A stretch of DNA of 64,000 bases, from assembly GCF_034009455.1 (NCBI RefSeq), contig NZ_CP125380.1, positions 2,273,001 through 2,337,000 of the forward strand. Direction: 5' to 3'. Under the pieces are notes generated by a model that was given only the letters and a program-made list of their open reading frames with translations, was not told the DNA's origin and ran no database searches. Below are positions 54,586 through 64,000 of the stretch, piece after piece. This stretch comes from Pseudomonas sp. P5_109 (GTDB taxonomy: Bacteria; Pseudomonadota; Gammaproteobacteria; Pseudomonadales; Pseudomonadaceae). A program made the position numbers and the translations under genes. The first letter of the stretch is position 1, and each line of letters starts with the position of its first letter.

Positions 54586-55746
54586 ATGAAGCGATTTGCT
54601 TATGCGGCAATTCCCGTAATTTTTTTGCTGGCGAGTGCTGTTAGTGCGAAGGGGGTCGATGAACTACCCGCAGATCAACAGGCCCTTTATCAACGAGTTG
54701 ATCCCCAGCTGCCTTTGGGGCCCAGCGCATTTCGCGATTTTGTTGCGAAAAAACAGCCACCTTGGAAGATCGGCTATGCCTCTACCTATGCGGGTAACAC
54801 TTGGCGAGCCTCCATTCAGGATGAGATGACCGATGTTATTCTGCCTGCCTATCAAAAAGCAGGGCTTATATCGGAATTGGTCGTCACTCAGTCCGACTTG
54901 AAAGACGCAGTCCAAATCCAACAAATGCGGCAAATGGTTGATAGCGGTGTTGATGCAATCATCATCTGCTGCTCAAATGTTACGGCCATCAATCAGACGA
55001 TCGAATATGCCCATTCGAAAGGCGTCCCGGTGTTTTCTTTTTCGGGTTACGTCACATCGCCGTATGCCATCAACGTTACCGAAAATAACACCCAAGGCGG
55101 TTACGCTGCGGGTAAATGGTTGGCCGAGAAGATCGGTGGTAAAGGTAATGTACTGTTGGTGTCGGGCATTCCGGGTTTTGCATCCTCAGACAGCTTTGAT
55201 GCAGGCGCGAAGGGCGTATTGGCTGAATTCCCCGAGATTAAACTTGTAGGCAATGTCCCGGGTAATTGGACCGATCAGGTGGCTCAGGTCGAGGTGCAAA
55301 AATTCCTGGCCACAAACCCGGGCAAGGTGGATGGCATTATCGTGCAGTCAGCCTCGGAAAATGGTGTGTTGAATGCTGTGCGGCAGTCGGGTCGCGACCT
55401 GATGCCTGTCGTGCTGGGTGGCGAGGCATCAGCGGCCTGTTTCTGGCGCAACAATCCGGGATTCATTGATCAAAGCTTTCATTTCTGGCCCCCTCGCGCC
55501 GAAGCTCGCATGGTCTGGGACGTAATGATGCGCACCTTGGAGGGGCAGGGTCCCAAGGTTCAATCTATTCCGCGCCCGGTTATCACTTACAGCATTGATG
55601 AAGTGAACGCCGCCCTTGGGCAAAACTGTGATCCCAACTCTACGGCATGGTTAGAGCCGGCGAATGATGGTTGGTGGCCAAAGGAAGTGGCAGCAGGTTA
55701 CTTCCTGCGCCCTGAAGATCCGCTCACTTGGCGTCCCAAGCCTTAA
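54586..55746 (+). CDS. ABC importer, periplasmic sugar-type binding protein
   Basis: A 386-residue precursor with a Sec signal (1-22, VSAKG). The type I binding fold is visible in WKIGYASTYAGNTWRASIQD, VDAIIICCSNVTAINQTIEY, GKGNVLLVSG and GIIVQSASENG. Larger than RbsB, with N- and C-terminal additions rich in Trp and Pro. First gene of the transporter; its ligand is presumably the substrate of the adjacent catabolic enzymes. Confidence 0.87.
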   Translation: MKRFAYAAIPVIFLLASAVSAKGVDELPADQQALYQRVDPQLPLGPSAFRDFVAKKQPPWKIGYASTYAGNTWRASIQDEMTDVILPAYQKAGLISELVVTQSDLKDAVQIQQMRQMVDSGVDAIIICCSNVTAINQTIEYAHSKGVPVFSFSGYVTSPYAINVTENNTQGGYAAGKWLAEKIGGKGNVLLVSGIPGFASSDSFDAGAKGVLAEFPEIKLVGNVPGNWTDQVAQVEVQKFLATNPGKVDGIIVQSASENGVLNAVRQSGRDLMPVVLGGEASAACFWRNNPGFIDQSFHFWPPRAEARMVWDVMMRTLEGQGPKVQSIPRPVITYSIDEVNAALGQNCDPNSTAWLEPANDGWWPKEVAAGYFLRPEDPLTWRPKP

Positions 55747-55802
55747 TTCAAAAGCCAATTCGCTTAACGCTCAACTAGCCAGCCTGGAAGAAGGGACCTG
55801 CT

Positions 55803-57374
55803 ATGAGTTCTGAACAGATTGTCGGTATTACCACTGTGCGCCTAAAAGGCGTTGCCAAGTCCTTCGGAGAAACACGAGCACTCAAAGGAGTGGATCTGGA
55901 GGCTCGTGCCGGTGAGGTACATGCAATAGTGGGTGAGAATGGATCAGGAAAAAGCACGCTGGCAAAAATCATGTCCGGCGTACTTTTGCCGGACCTGGGG
56001 CAGGTCACCATCCTGGGTCGAAGCCCTCGTTCACCGATTGAGGCACGTGACGCGGGCCTGGCGACGATTTTTCAGGAGGTTCTCGTCGCTCAAGAGGCAA
56101 GCGTTCTTGACAATCTTTATGTCGGTCACGACAAGCTGTTTCGAACAGTCTCTACTCGCGCAGAACGTGAGAGCGCAGCGGCTGAATTGATGGCGCGTCT
56201 AGTCGGTCAACCCGTGGACATAAATGCACTGGTTGGCACGTTGCCTCTCAGTGTGAAGCAGTGGATTGTTATTGCCCGCGCGATTTTGCGTTGTCCCAAG
56301 GTTCTGATTCTTGATGAATCTTCCGCAGCGCTGGATCTTGATGCAACTTCGCGATTGCACACGGAAATAGACCGTTTGCGGTCTGACGGCGCCACAATTT
56401 TGATCGTGACGCATCGAATAGCTGAACTTGTACGCATTGCTGATCGTGCAACTATTTTGCGTGACGGCGAAAGCATCGGCGTTCTTGAAAAGTCACAAAT
56501 CACTGAAGAGAATCTGCTGGCGATGATGACGCCGCACGAGCGCAAGGTGATTTCGGCGTGCCACGTGGCGGGTACCGCGCGGAGGATCGAGGGTCCGCAA
56601 ATCATGGCGGTCAATGATCTGCAGTTATCAGCGGGTGCCGAACCGTTCAACTTTTCACTCCTGCAAGGACAGATTATCGGTGTGACCGGTTTGGATGGGC
56701 AGGGGCAAGATGCATTCTTGCGTGTAGTCGCCGGAATCGAGGTGGCTAACAGCGGTGTGCTTGAGGTTCACGCTGAGGACGGTACCTCCCGACTGTCTAG
56801 CCTCGCGGACGCCGAGCGGTTGGGTGTCGCCTATGTATCGGGCGATCGAAAACGCGAAGGAATTTTTCCCGATCAAAGCATCTTCGAAAACTTGTCTATC
56901 GGAATATACCGCAGTTGCCTTGGCCCGCTTGGAGTCATTCGACGGTCTGGTATCAACGAGATCTACCAGGCCGAGGTGAGTCGTCTGCACATCAAGATCG
57001 GCCTGGCGTCGAATAAAATCACGTCGCTGTCAGGGGGCAATCAACAGAAAGTGTTGATTGGTCGTGCGTTTGCGCGCAACCCGAGGGTGATCGTTTTGAA
57101 CGATCCCGCCCGCGGCGTCGATTTGGGTACGAAACGTGACCTCTACGCAGAGTTACGACGCTTCGCCGATGCAGGTGGCGCGGTCATTTACATGTCTTCT
57201 GAAATGGAGGAGTTCCTGGGGTTCGTAGACCGGGTTGAAGTGTTTGTAAAAAACACGGTCTTCCGATCCCTGAGTGGCAACTCTATTAATGAGGATGAAA
57301 TGTTGGCAGCGATGTTTGGGCAGGAATCCTGCGAGCATCAGCTATCTGACCGTCGGGAGGGCGTAAGCGCATGA
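55803..57374 (+). CDS. ABC importer, tandem ATPase
   Basis: A 523-residue sugar-type dual ATPase. The first domain has Walker A GENGSGKST and Walker B LILDESSAALD, but an altered signature (LPLSVKQWIVIAR). The second has a degenerate Walker A (GLDGQGQDAF), signature LSGGNQQKV and Walker B altered to VLNDPARGVD (usually FDEPTRGID). The stop overlaps the first permease gene by 4 bases. Confidence 0.9.
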   Translation: MSSEQIVGITTVRLKGVAKSFGETRALKGVDLEARAGEVHAIVGENGSGKSTLAKIMSGVLLPDLGQVTILGRSPRSPIEARDAGLATIFQEVLVAQEASVLDNLYVGHDKLFRTVSTRAERESAAAELMARLVGQPVDINALVGTLPLSVKQWIVIARAILRCPKVLILDESSAALDLDATSRLHTEIDRLRSDGATILIVTHRIAELVRIADRATILRDGESIGVLEKSQITEENLLAMMTPHERKVISACHVAGTARRIEGPQIMAVNDLQLSAGAEPFNFSLLQGQIIGVTGLDGQGQDAFLRVVAGIEVANSGVLEVHAEDGTSRLSSLADAERLGVAYVSGDRKREGIFPDQSIFENLSIGIYRSCLGPLGVIRRSGINEIYQAEVSRLHIKIGLASNKITSLSGGNQQKVLIGRAFARNPRVIVLNDPARGVDLGTKRDLYAELRRFADAGGAVIYMSSEMEEFLGFVDRVEVFVKNTVFRSLSGNSINEDEMLAAMFGQESCEHQLSDRREGVSA

Positions 57375-58339
57375 GTCATTCACAACGATTGCTGGCGCAG
57401 TATCGCTACCTTGCGGTGCCTTGCGCACTGTTTTTTGCCTTGGCGGTGCTGGCGTTGTTGCGCACGCCCAACTTATTTTCGTTCAGTGGTCTGGCGGGTG
57501 CGGTACTGGTGGCGACCCCTCTGATCCTTTGCACCCTGGCGCTTACTCCAACAGTGATGGCAGGGCGAGGAACCGTAGACCTGTCAGTGGGCCCGTTAAT
57601 GGGATTCATCAACGTTACGTTGATAGCCTGGCTCACAAAGAACGGAGTCACTCATCCAATTGCAATTTTTGGCTGGGCCATGTTGGTAGGGGTCTTGTGG
57701 CAAATAGGACAAGCCTTAATCATTATCCATGTCCGCGTCGCACCGATCATCGTTACGTTGTCCAGCTACCTCATATTAACAGGCGTCAATCTACTGATCA
57801 TGCAACGGGCTGGCGGTTTGGCGCCTGATTGGATGATGAGCTGGGGAGCCGGTATCAGTCTTCTGTCCCCGGTCAGTTTTGTGCTGTTAGGGGCTATTGC
57901 CCTATGGTTCCTTTTTTGGAGATCGGCCTTTCACACCCATCTGCGCTTGACTGGGGCCGATGAAAGAATGGCCTATACCGCGGGAGTCAAGATTGAGACC
58001 GTACGTATTGGTGCTCATATCTTGAGTGGAGTTTTTGTAGGGTTGGCGGCAGTGAGTTACACCGCATTAATTTCTTCTGGAGATCCGACCCAGGGCAGCA
58101 CCTACACGCTTCAGGCGGTGACGGCTTTGGTTCTCGGGGGCGCAAGTTTGGCGGGAGGACGTGGTGGGGCAATAGGGTCGATCCTTGGCGCTTTGAATAT
58201 GTTCCTGATTGCCAACCTACTGGCGACATTCAACTTTGGGACTATTTCGGGGTCAGCGACCAAGCTCGCATTCGGGCTGATTCTGATTATTTCCCTCTTG
58301 GTAAATGTACTGGCGGTCAGCCGGGTGCCAGCCCGATAG
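57371..58339 (+). CDS. ABC importer, permease 1
   Basis: A 322-residue inner-membrane protein with about nine helices and the BPD_transp_2 motif GRGTVDLSVGPLMGF near residue 66; C-terminal GGASLAGGRGG (near 256). Paired with permease 2 to form a heterodimeric channel, as in LsrCD or RhaPQ. Confidence 0.9.
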   Translation: MSHSQRLLAQYRYLAVPCALFFALAVLALLRTPNLFSFSGLAGAVLVATPLILCTLALTPTVMAGRGTVDLSVGPLMGFINVTLIAWLTKNGVTHPIAIFGWAMLVGVLWQIGQALIIIHVRVAPIIVTLSSYLILTGVNLLIMQRAGGLAPDWMMSWGAGISLLSPVSFVLLGAIALWFLFWRSAFHTHLRLTGADERMAYTAGVKIETVRIGAHILSGVFVGLAAVSYTALISSGDPTQGSTYTLQAVTALVLGGASLAGGRGGAIGSILGALNMFLIANLLATFNFGTISGSATKLAFGLILIISLLVNVLAVSRVPAR

Positions 58340-58348
58340 GAGTCTCAT

Positions 58349-59377
58349 ATGACTGTGTTCCGACTTTTTTCGCAGTTGAAGCTAGCCCCCGCGAGCCGAC
58401 TGCACGATAGCCTGCGCGAGAATCGAGTCATCGCCATCGGTACTGCGCTGTTGATTATGCTTGTAGTGTGCGGTGCATTGACGGTAAGTGGATTTCTTTC
58501 TTTGCAAAATGCTAGATCGATTCTGTTGCTCGCTGCGTTCTTGGGCTTGGCGTCGATCGGGCAGACAATGGTTTCGCTGTTGGGTGGATTGGATCTTTCC
58601 ATTCCATTTGTGATCGGCGCCGCCAATATTCTTTTGCCTAGACTGCTTAATAACGGAATACCGCCTGCCGCAGCGATCATCATCATTCTGGCGCTAGGGA
58701 TGGTGGTTGGTTGTATCAATGGCTTGCTTAGCTATCGATTGCAAGGCCAGGCACTGATCATGTCATTGGGTGTGGGCTTCGCGGTAGTTGGAGCAACCGA
58801 GATCTATACAGCGCTTGGCTCTGCATTCGGAGGGAATAGTTTCGCGCCGGTTCCGGCGTGGCTCACTAACTTCTCGGCTTTTAATGGAAAGTTTTTTGGC
58901 CTGCCAATTCCACCTGTAGTGATTATTTGGTTAGTTATTAGCCTTACCATAATCTGGGTTATGAAAAACACCTGGTTTGGCCGGGGTATCTATGCCCTCG
59001 GTGGAAGTCGTACTGCAGCATCACGCCTGCAGATATCGGAAATACGCACGTGGACAGCGGTGCACGGTATCGCCGGTGTGATGTCAGCGCTGACGGGGGT
59101 GCTGCTGCTGGGATTTTCCGGGGGCGGTTATGTCGGTGTAGGAGATCCATACCTATTCAGCACCGTTGCCGCAGTGGTCATCGGCGGTACGTCACTTCTG
59201 GGCGGCGCGGGGGGATACGGTGCCACAGTTTTGGGTGTACTGGTACTCACTGTTCTGAGTTCATTGCTGGTTGGCATGGGGATGACTTATGCAGGCCAGC
59301 AGGCAGTGATTGGATTGCTAATCGTACCCATGGTTGCGGTATATGCACGCCTTCCTCATATCCGTAATCAAATCTGA
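58349..59377 (+). CDS. ABC importer, permease 2
   Basis: A 342-residue inner-membrane protein of the same family (GGLDLSIPFVIGAAN near 76, GGTSLLGGAGGYGA near 276). It lies 9 bp after permease 1. The final gene of the transporter operon. Confidence 0.9.
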   Translation: MTVFRLFSQLKLAPASRLHDSLRENRVIAIGTALLIMLVVCGALTVSGFLSLQNARSILLLAAFLGLASIGQTMVSLLGGLDLSIPFVIGAANILLPRLLNNGIPPAAAIIIILALGMVVGCINGLLSYRLQGQALIMSLGVGFAVVGATEIYTALGSAFGGNSFAPVPAWLTNFSAFNGKFFGLPIPPVVIIWLVISLTIIWVMKNTWFGRGIYALGGSRTAASRLQISEIRTWTAVHGIAGVMSALTGVLLLGFSGGGYVGVGDPYLFSTVAAVVIGGTSLLGGAGGYGATVLGVLVLTVLSSLLVGMGMTYAGQQAVIGLLIVPMVAVYARLPHIRNQI

Positions 59378-59758
59378 TAAGGAGCCGTGAGGGGCGGTGT
59401 CAAGATCAGTTGGCGCCTTGCCCCTCTCGCTTCGCGTTCCACTTGACCCCCCCCGCAAATGGTGGGCCTGCTCGGTATACGATCAGCCCCCGGCTCAGTG
59501 TCTCGCCATCTCGCCACGACAGGCCTAGTCGGGTCGCAAATCACAGAACTGACTCATCGATAAAATTGATGATCAGAGAAAAAAATATCAGCTTTTTAAT
59601 AGATTTTTCATTACGTAAAATGAGTAATTACGTAACTTTTCTATATACCGCGTCGATACTCCGGTTTATGCCTTAAGTACGGTCACAGTGATTTTTCAGT
59701 CAGCGCTGAAGTCTTTACATCGTTTCAGAACTGTAGTGTGTCATCAGTAGGAGCGATT
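59378..59758. other. intergenic region upstream of the oxaloacetate decarboxylase gene
   Basis: No gene supported. An imperfect GAGGGGC ... GCCCCTC pairing near 59391-59428 could end the transporter operon; the right half is AT-rich and likely carries the next promoter. Confidence 0.4.
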
Positions 59759-60628
59759 ATGTCCAGAGTTTCCCATCACGAGCTGCGGTGCGAATTTCGT
59801 AAGCTGCTCGTATCATGTGCCTGTTATCACACTGCATCTGTGTTCGACCCTATGTCCGCAAGAATTGCTGCTGACCTGGGATTTGAAGTCGGCATTCTCG
59901 GCGGATCAGTCGCTTCACTGCAGGTATTGGCTGCGCCCGACTTCGCCCTCATTACGCTGAGTGAATTTGCAGAGCAGGCGACGCGGATTGGACGAGTCGC
60001 ACAACTGCCGATCATTGCCGATGCCGATCATGGTTATGGCAATGCACTGAATGTCATGCGTACAGTCGCTGAGCTGGAGCGTTCTGGAGTCGCCGCACTG
60101 ACTATCGAAGATACGCTCTTGCCGGCACAGTTTGGCCGTAAATCAACGGATCTCATATCCATTGAGGAGGGCAGCGGAAAAATCAAAGCGGCCGTTGAAT
60201 CTCGAGTTGATTCGCAGCTCGCTATCATTGCCCGTACCAATGCAAGCTCGTTATCCGTCGCACAAGTGACGAGCCGTATTCAGGCCTACACAGATGCCGG
60301 TGCAGATGCCATTTGCCTCGTAGGTGTGAAGGATTTTGAGCATTTGGAGCAGATTGCCGAAGGCATGACGCTCCCTCTGATGCTGGTGACTTATGGAAAT
60401 CCTGAACTTTGCGACAGCGAACGTCTAGGTTCGCTGGGTGTACGGATTGTTGTTGCCGGCCATTCCGCCTATTTTGCTTCGATCAAAGCGACATATGACT
60501 GTTTGCGTGAACAGCGTAATGTCACTCGCAGCACATCTGACCTGAGCGCTACAGAATTGACCCACACCTATACGCGACCTGAGCGTTTCCAGGTGTGGGC
60601 CAAAGAGTTCATGAACGTTGATGAGTAG
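59759..60628 (+). CDS. oxaloacetate decarboxylase, PEP mutase/isocitrate lyase superfamily
   Basis: A 289-residue TIM-barrel enzyme closely resembling P. aeruginosa PA4872, a structurally studied oxaloacetate decarboxylase: [20 protein letters not shown], metal-binding [27 protein letters not shown] and IIARTNA. It would turn oxaloacetate into pyruvate and CO2. TAGGAG precedes the ATG at 59759; a longer in-frame start lacks a site. Convergent with the LysR gene. Confidence 0.88.
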   Translation: MSRVSHHELRCEFRKLLVSCACYHTASVFDPMSARIAADLGFEVGILGGSVASLQVLAAPDFALITLSEFAEQATRIGRVAQLPIIADADHGYGNALNVMRTVAELERSGVAALTIEDTLLPAQFGRKSTDLISIEEGSGKIKAAVESRVDSQLAIIARTNASSLSVAQVTSRIQAYTDAGADAICLVGVKDFEHLEQIAEGMTLPLMLVTYGNPELCDSERLGSLGVRIVVAGHSAYFASIKATYDCLREQRNVTRSTSDLSATELTHTYTRPERFQVWAKEFMNVDE

Positions 60629-60689
60629 TGAATTACTTTTGACGGTCATGCCTGCCAGTCCAAAAACCGCAAGTTAGCCGTGGCGGTGT

Positions 60690-61565
60690 TTATTGATTTT
60701 TCTGGACCTGTTCGGTAATCAATTGAACAAGCACCTTCACCGGTTCCGTCAGGCTTCTGCGTGCGCGGTGTACGAGGCCTATATCTCGGTGGAAAGTGCG
60801 TTGTTTCAAGTCTACAGCGCGTACATCTGCTGGCCATCCTTGATGTGTCGCTGTTTCTGGGACCAATGCTACACCGACCCCATTGGCAACCAGTTTGATT
60901 ATCGCGTCCAGCTCATCGAGCTCGCACACCTCTCGTAAAGACACATGTGTTTGTCGCAAGAATCGATCGACCTGCCGACCACCAAAAGAAGATCGGTCAT
61001 AGCGAATGAAAGGCTGGCTGGAAACCAGTTCGGACCAGTCATCGCCCGGCATGTCGACCGGGACAATCAGGCGGTAGGGTTCACGTGCCAATGTGGTCCA
61101 GCGCAAATCGCTGTGAAGTGAGAACGGAGGGCGGATGATTGCAGCCATATCGATCTCGCCAGAATCGACCTGGTTGACCAATTCCATGGACAAGCCAGGA
61201 ATGACGCGAGTTCGGCATTCGGGACATTGCTGATGAAAATGAGCGAGGGCGTCTGGCAAAAAAGAGCGCTGCACGGAGGCAATGGCACCGACAGTGACCA
61301 AAACGCTGGCGGGGAGACCTACCGTCGTAGTGCCCAGATTACTGAACTGACGAACCAGTTCCTGCCCCTGCAGTAAAACCTGATGCCCCATTCGGTTCAG
61401 ATGAGCCGAGCGTCCTTTGCGATCGAACAGCTCGATCCCTAGCTCGGCCTCGAGGCGTTGCATTTGTGCGCTGACTGCCGCTTGTGTAAGCCCTATTTTG
61501 CTACCGGCAGCAGCAAAAGTGCCTTCTCTCGCCACGGCGATGAATGTTTTCAGTTCTTTAATCAT
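60690..61565 (-). CDS. LysR-family transcriptional regulator
   Basis: A 291-residue regulator: helix-turn-helix IKELKTFIAVAREGTFAAAG and TQAAVSAQMQRLEAELGIEL, then a ligand-binding domain. ATG at 61565 preferred to a TTG 6 bases upstream. It may control the oxaloacetate decarboxylase gene or the AraC/permease pair; nothing in the sequence decides. Confidence 0.87.
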   Translation of the reverse strand: MIKELKTFIAVAREGTFAAAGSKIGLTQAAVSAQMQRLEAELGIELFDRKGRSAHLNRMGHQVLLQGQELVRQFSNLGTTTVGLPASVLVTVGAIASVQRSFLPDALAHFHQQCPECRTRVIPGLSMELVNQVDSGEIDMAAIIRPPFSLHSDLRWTTLAREPYRLIVPVDMPGDDWSELVSSQPFIRYDRSSFGGRQVDRFLRQTHVSLREVCELDELDAIIKLVANGVGVALVPETATHQGWPADVRAVDLKQRTFHRDIGLVHRARRSLTEPVKVLVQLITEQVQKNQ

Positions 61566-61628
61566 TGGCAAATATTAATTGTGTTTTTGGCTGAAATACA
61601 TTTATTTTTTTTGGGGTTTGGTGAGGCG

Positions 61629-62642
61629 TCAGGACAATGGGGGCCAAGTTCCCATTGCAACGCCTGGAGGGTTGCGATGCGTTTCGGAAGGTAACTCCCC
61701 AAATTGGGTTTTGTAATACTGAGAGAACATTCCGAAGTGCCAAAACCCCCATCGCATGGCTGCTTCGGATACCGAGGGCGCGCCATTAATGATGTCTTTT
61801 CTGGCTTCGTGAAGGCGGATCTGGCGAATGTAGGTGCAAGGATTTACCCCAACCACTTGCATAAATGCGCTGTGCAGTCCGCGCCTGCTCATGTGCAAGT
61901 GTTCACACAGATCCTCTACCGACGGGCTGCCTGTCTGATGACTCAAAATAAACAACCGCGCCCGGTCCACCATCGCTCGATGAACTCGATGGTCCCTGGG
62001 TGAGTGTGTTGTGTTTACCGACAGACTCCCCATTGCTTGAAGCGCTGCTACGGCCACATCCTCGGACAGCTGTAGTCGTGCGGACTCACTGTCCATCGAT
62101 TCCGGGTGCTGCACTGCTGAGCCGAGTGCCGACAGCAGAAGGGATTTATATCGAGATATCCCTTGAGCATCCCCCTTGAGCATGCACGCGCCGTTGATCA
62201 GGCGGCTTGTGCCAACCCCGTAGAGGCCTTGAGAAAGCGTTTCGAGAAACGAGGCGTCGATGGTCGCAGCGAGGATGTCCGATTCAGCGGTCGCACGAAA
62301 GCGCGCTTCCTCCCCCAGGCGCATGATGAATAACGAATCAGCTTCCATCTCTCGATTCTGCCAGGAACACGTGCCTTGATGCAGGGTGACTCCAATCATC
62401 AGAATATCGGTGTCGGCAACCGATCGTTGGTCAATGGCCTGATTGATCCATTCGCGGAATACCTGGACTCGTCCGAGAGAGGCACGTGCGACACCTCCCT
62501 CGAAGTTGCCACATGAGAGTTGGGTGTAATCCTGCTCCCAGTCAGGAAGAATTCTCGATTGTAGAAACGGATCATTTGACCTTACGCACGCCACTCTCGC
62601 AGGGATCGAGGACGAATAGGTCGTATTTGGACTTTGCTGCAT
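61629..62642 (-). CDS. AraC-family regulator (EutR-like)
   Basis: A 337-residue protein with an N-terminal sensing domain and a C-terminal double helix-turn-helix (SVEDLCEHLHMSRRGLHSAF, VSEAAMRWGFWHFGMFSQYY). The sequence around ARLFILSHQTGSPSVEDLCE resembles regulators of ethanolamine and amine use. It is divergent from the APC permease at 63099, its likely target. Confidence 0.87.
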   Translation of the reverse strand: MQQSPNTTYSSSIPARVACVRSNDPFLQSRILPDWEQDYTQLSCGNFEGGVARASLGRVQVFREWINQAIDQRSVADTDILMIGVTLHQGTCSWQNREMEADSLFIMRLGEEARFRATAESDILAATIDASFLETLSQGLYGVGTSRLINGACMLKGDAQGISRYKSLLLSALGSAVQHPESMDSESARLQLSEDVAVAALQAMGSLSVNTTHSPRDHRVHRAMVDRARLFILSHQTGSPSVEDLCEHLHMSRRGLHSAFMQVVGVNPCTYIRQIRLHEARKDIINGAPSVSEAAMRWGFWHFGMFSQYYKTQFGELPSETHRNPPGVAMGTWPPLS

Positions 62643-63098
62643 TTTGCAATCTCCGAGGACTGCTTGTCATGCAGCAATCTTCGTTCCAACCTGGAGTCAT
62701 TCCATGCATTTAAAACATAGACACTGCTCCATGGATGCCCCGCAATGGCGCGGCTGAAGTGTCATTTTAGTGCACTTTGAAAAAGGGCGGCACGGAGCAT
62801 CAAGACGCGCCGATATTTGATAGCGGACCCTTCGCCCCAGGCGTAAGAATGAACGCAATGCACTTAGTCTAAGTGGATGATAGGCAAACAACTAAAGTTT
62901 CAGGTAGCCCACAGCGCCTGGCTCAGATGCCTCATCGCTATAGAGACATATGCAGACTTACTGAAGCGGCGATTTGATACGTTTAAAGAGCGCTGAATCC
63001 GTTTGCTCGCTCCACAAAATCCAACTCGCCGCCAGGGCAGGGAAGTCTGGAATATTCAGTGATCTATTTGTATGGAAAAGATATCCATAGGGGCGAAT
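62643..63098. other. divergent control region between araC and the permease gene
   Basis: A 456-bp non-coding stretch, expected to hold both promoters and AraC-type direct repeats; no clear repeat pair was identified by eye. Confidence 0.45.
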
Positions 63099-64000
63099 AT
63101 GCACACTTCAGAACCTGAAACTATTAATAATAAACCGGGGCTGTCCGGATCCTTGGGTGTCACTTCGATAGTGCTGATGGTCGTCGCAACGGCCGCACCT
63201 CTGACGGTCATGGTGGCCAATACCCCGTTGATTATCTCGATGGGTAACGGGGCGGCGGCACCGTTTGATGCAATGGTTGCAACGGTGATCATGTTTCTCT
63301 TCAGTGTAGGATTTATCTACATGTCGAGGTATATCACCAATGCAGGAGCGTTCTACTCATATATCCAGAAAGGGCTGGGTCGATCCATAGGGCTGGGCTC
63401 GGCGACGATGGCAGTGATTTCATATTTTATGATACTGGTCGCGCTGGAGGCTTATATCGGCTACGCACTGTCTCAGCTTCTATTGACTACCTTGGGAATT
63501 AATATCTCGTGGTGGCTGCTTGCGCTAGTGATTACGGCCGTTGTCGGTGTTCTGGGCTACCAGAAAATTGAATTGAGCAGCAAATTTTTGGGCGTGGCGC
63601 TGGTGCTCGAGATCGTGATTGTGCTGGTGGTCGATGCGGCGATTATAGGCAGTGGGGCCATTGGTTCGGATGCCCTGCAACCTTTTTCATCGGCGACCAT
63701 TCTTTCAGGTTCGCCGGGTCTGGGGATCATGTTTGCGATTTATTGTTTTACCGGTTTTGAATCGACGGTGGTCTACAGGGAGGAAGCGAAAAACCCCAAT
63801 GTGACGATCCCCAAGGCAACCTATATTGCGGTGTTCCTGATTGGCGTGTTTTACGCTGTATCCATGTGGTGCCAGGTAAACGGTATTGGCCTGTCACAGG
63901 TCGTGCAGCAGGCGACTGAACATCCTGGTGATATGTACTTGACCATGGTGGAAAGGTATACCAACAAAGCTTTTGTTGATGTTATGCAGGTGCTGTTGGT
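63099..64000 (+). CDS. APC-family amino acid/amine permease (right end cut)
   Basis: ATG at 63099 opens a frame of at least 300 codons that runs off the window. The product starts MHTSEPETINNKPGLSGSLG and has at least eight hydrophobic helices with APC features: first-helix SIVLMVVATAAPLTVMVANT, NAGAFYSYIQKGLG and FTGFESTVVYREEAKNP (helix 6 region). Substrate unknown; the divergent AraC regulator suggests an amine or amino acid. Confidence 0.88.
   Translation, partial: MHTSEPETINNKPGLSGSLGVTSIVLMVVATAAPLTVMVANTPLIISMGNGAAAPFDAMVATVIMFLFSVGFIYMSRYITNAGAFYSYIQKGLGRSIGLGSATMAVISYFMILVALEAYIGYALSQLLLTTLGINISWWLLALVITAVVGVLGYQKIELSSKFLGVALVLEIVIVLVVDAAIIGSGAIGSDALQPFSSATILSGSPGLGIMFAIYCFTGFESTVVYREEAKNPNVTIPKATYIAVFLIGVFYAVSMWCQVNGIGLSQVVQQATEHPGDMYLTMVERYTNKAFVDVMQVLL

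Noticed and set aside
55813..55823. Fifth GntR operator near the importer ATPase start
   Set aside because: The sequence ACAGATTGTCGG matches only part of the palindrome and lies inside the coding region; likely chance.

Overview
The window is a stretch of a Pseudomonas chromosome, most likely P. fluorescens group. Three things point there: the conserved block thrS-infC-rpmI-rplT-pheS-pheT-ihfA-merR followed by tRNA-Pro(GGG), Pseudomonas-specific small proteins (DUF1654, an RsmE-like CsrA), and a REP doublet of the Pseudomonas type. Base composition is GC-rich except in parts of an integrated island.

Layout. 1-4223: end of a molybdenum hydroxylase operon (2Fe-2S subunit, triheme cytochrome c, XdhC-like maturation factor) and a convergent FAD amine oxidase. 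4367-5080: tRNA-Val(GAC) with promoter and terminator, then a small-gene zone with a truncated copy of a gene found intact in the island. 5100-10603: housekeeping and accessory genes (Tat-exported carbonic anhydrase, DUF2214 membrane protein, csrA/rsmE, lipoprotein, endonuclease I, DUF1654, periplasmic glutaminase-asparaginase with sigma54 promoter and AauR-type sites). 11468-18655: ribose operon rbsBACRKD plus an exported nucleoside hydrolase, under a palindromic LacI-family operator. 18657-20670: small proteins and a cold-shock protein. 21045-28498: translation genes ending in tRNA-Pro.

28452-41332 is a genomic island derived from a prophage. It is bounded by a 48-bp repeat of the tRNA-Pro 3' end and carries a tyrosine integrase and an overlapping excisionase-like gene at the tRNA end. 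Only a few phage genes remain (early hypotheticals, a PAPS-reductase-like protein, a tail fibre, an endolysin); no capsid, portal or terminase gene is present. Several AT-richer cargo genes break up the phage map: a DUF2971 protein, an EVE/McrA-like/HNH modification-dependent nuclease beside the remnant of a cytosine methyltransferase, a membrane-anchored protein, and a tightly coupled unrecognised operon (38848-40608) near the distal end. The last two loci are the best candidates for undescribed defence or conflict systems.

42365-64000 is a metabolic accessory region: LysR, VOC protein, dicarboxylate/amino-acid symporter, gamma-glutamyltransferase, then a GntR-regulated catabolic cluster (alpha/beta hydrolase, SDR, GST, flavin reductase, ribB, carboxymuconolactone-decarboxylase-like protein, RutA-like flavin monooxygenase) followed by a sugar-type ABC importer with two permeases. 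Four copies of one palindrome (core CAGACAATCTG) tie gntR, the hydrolase and the divergent SDR-GST/flavin-reductase promoters together. An oxaloacetate decarboxylase, a LysR, an AraC regulator and the start of an APC permease close the window.
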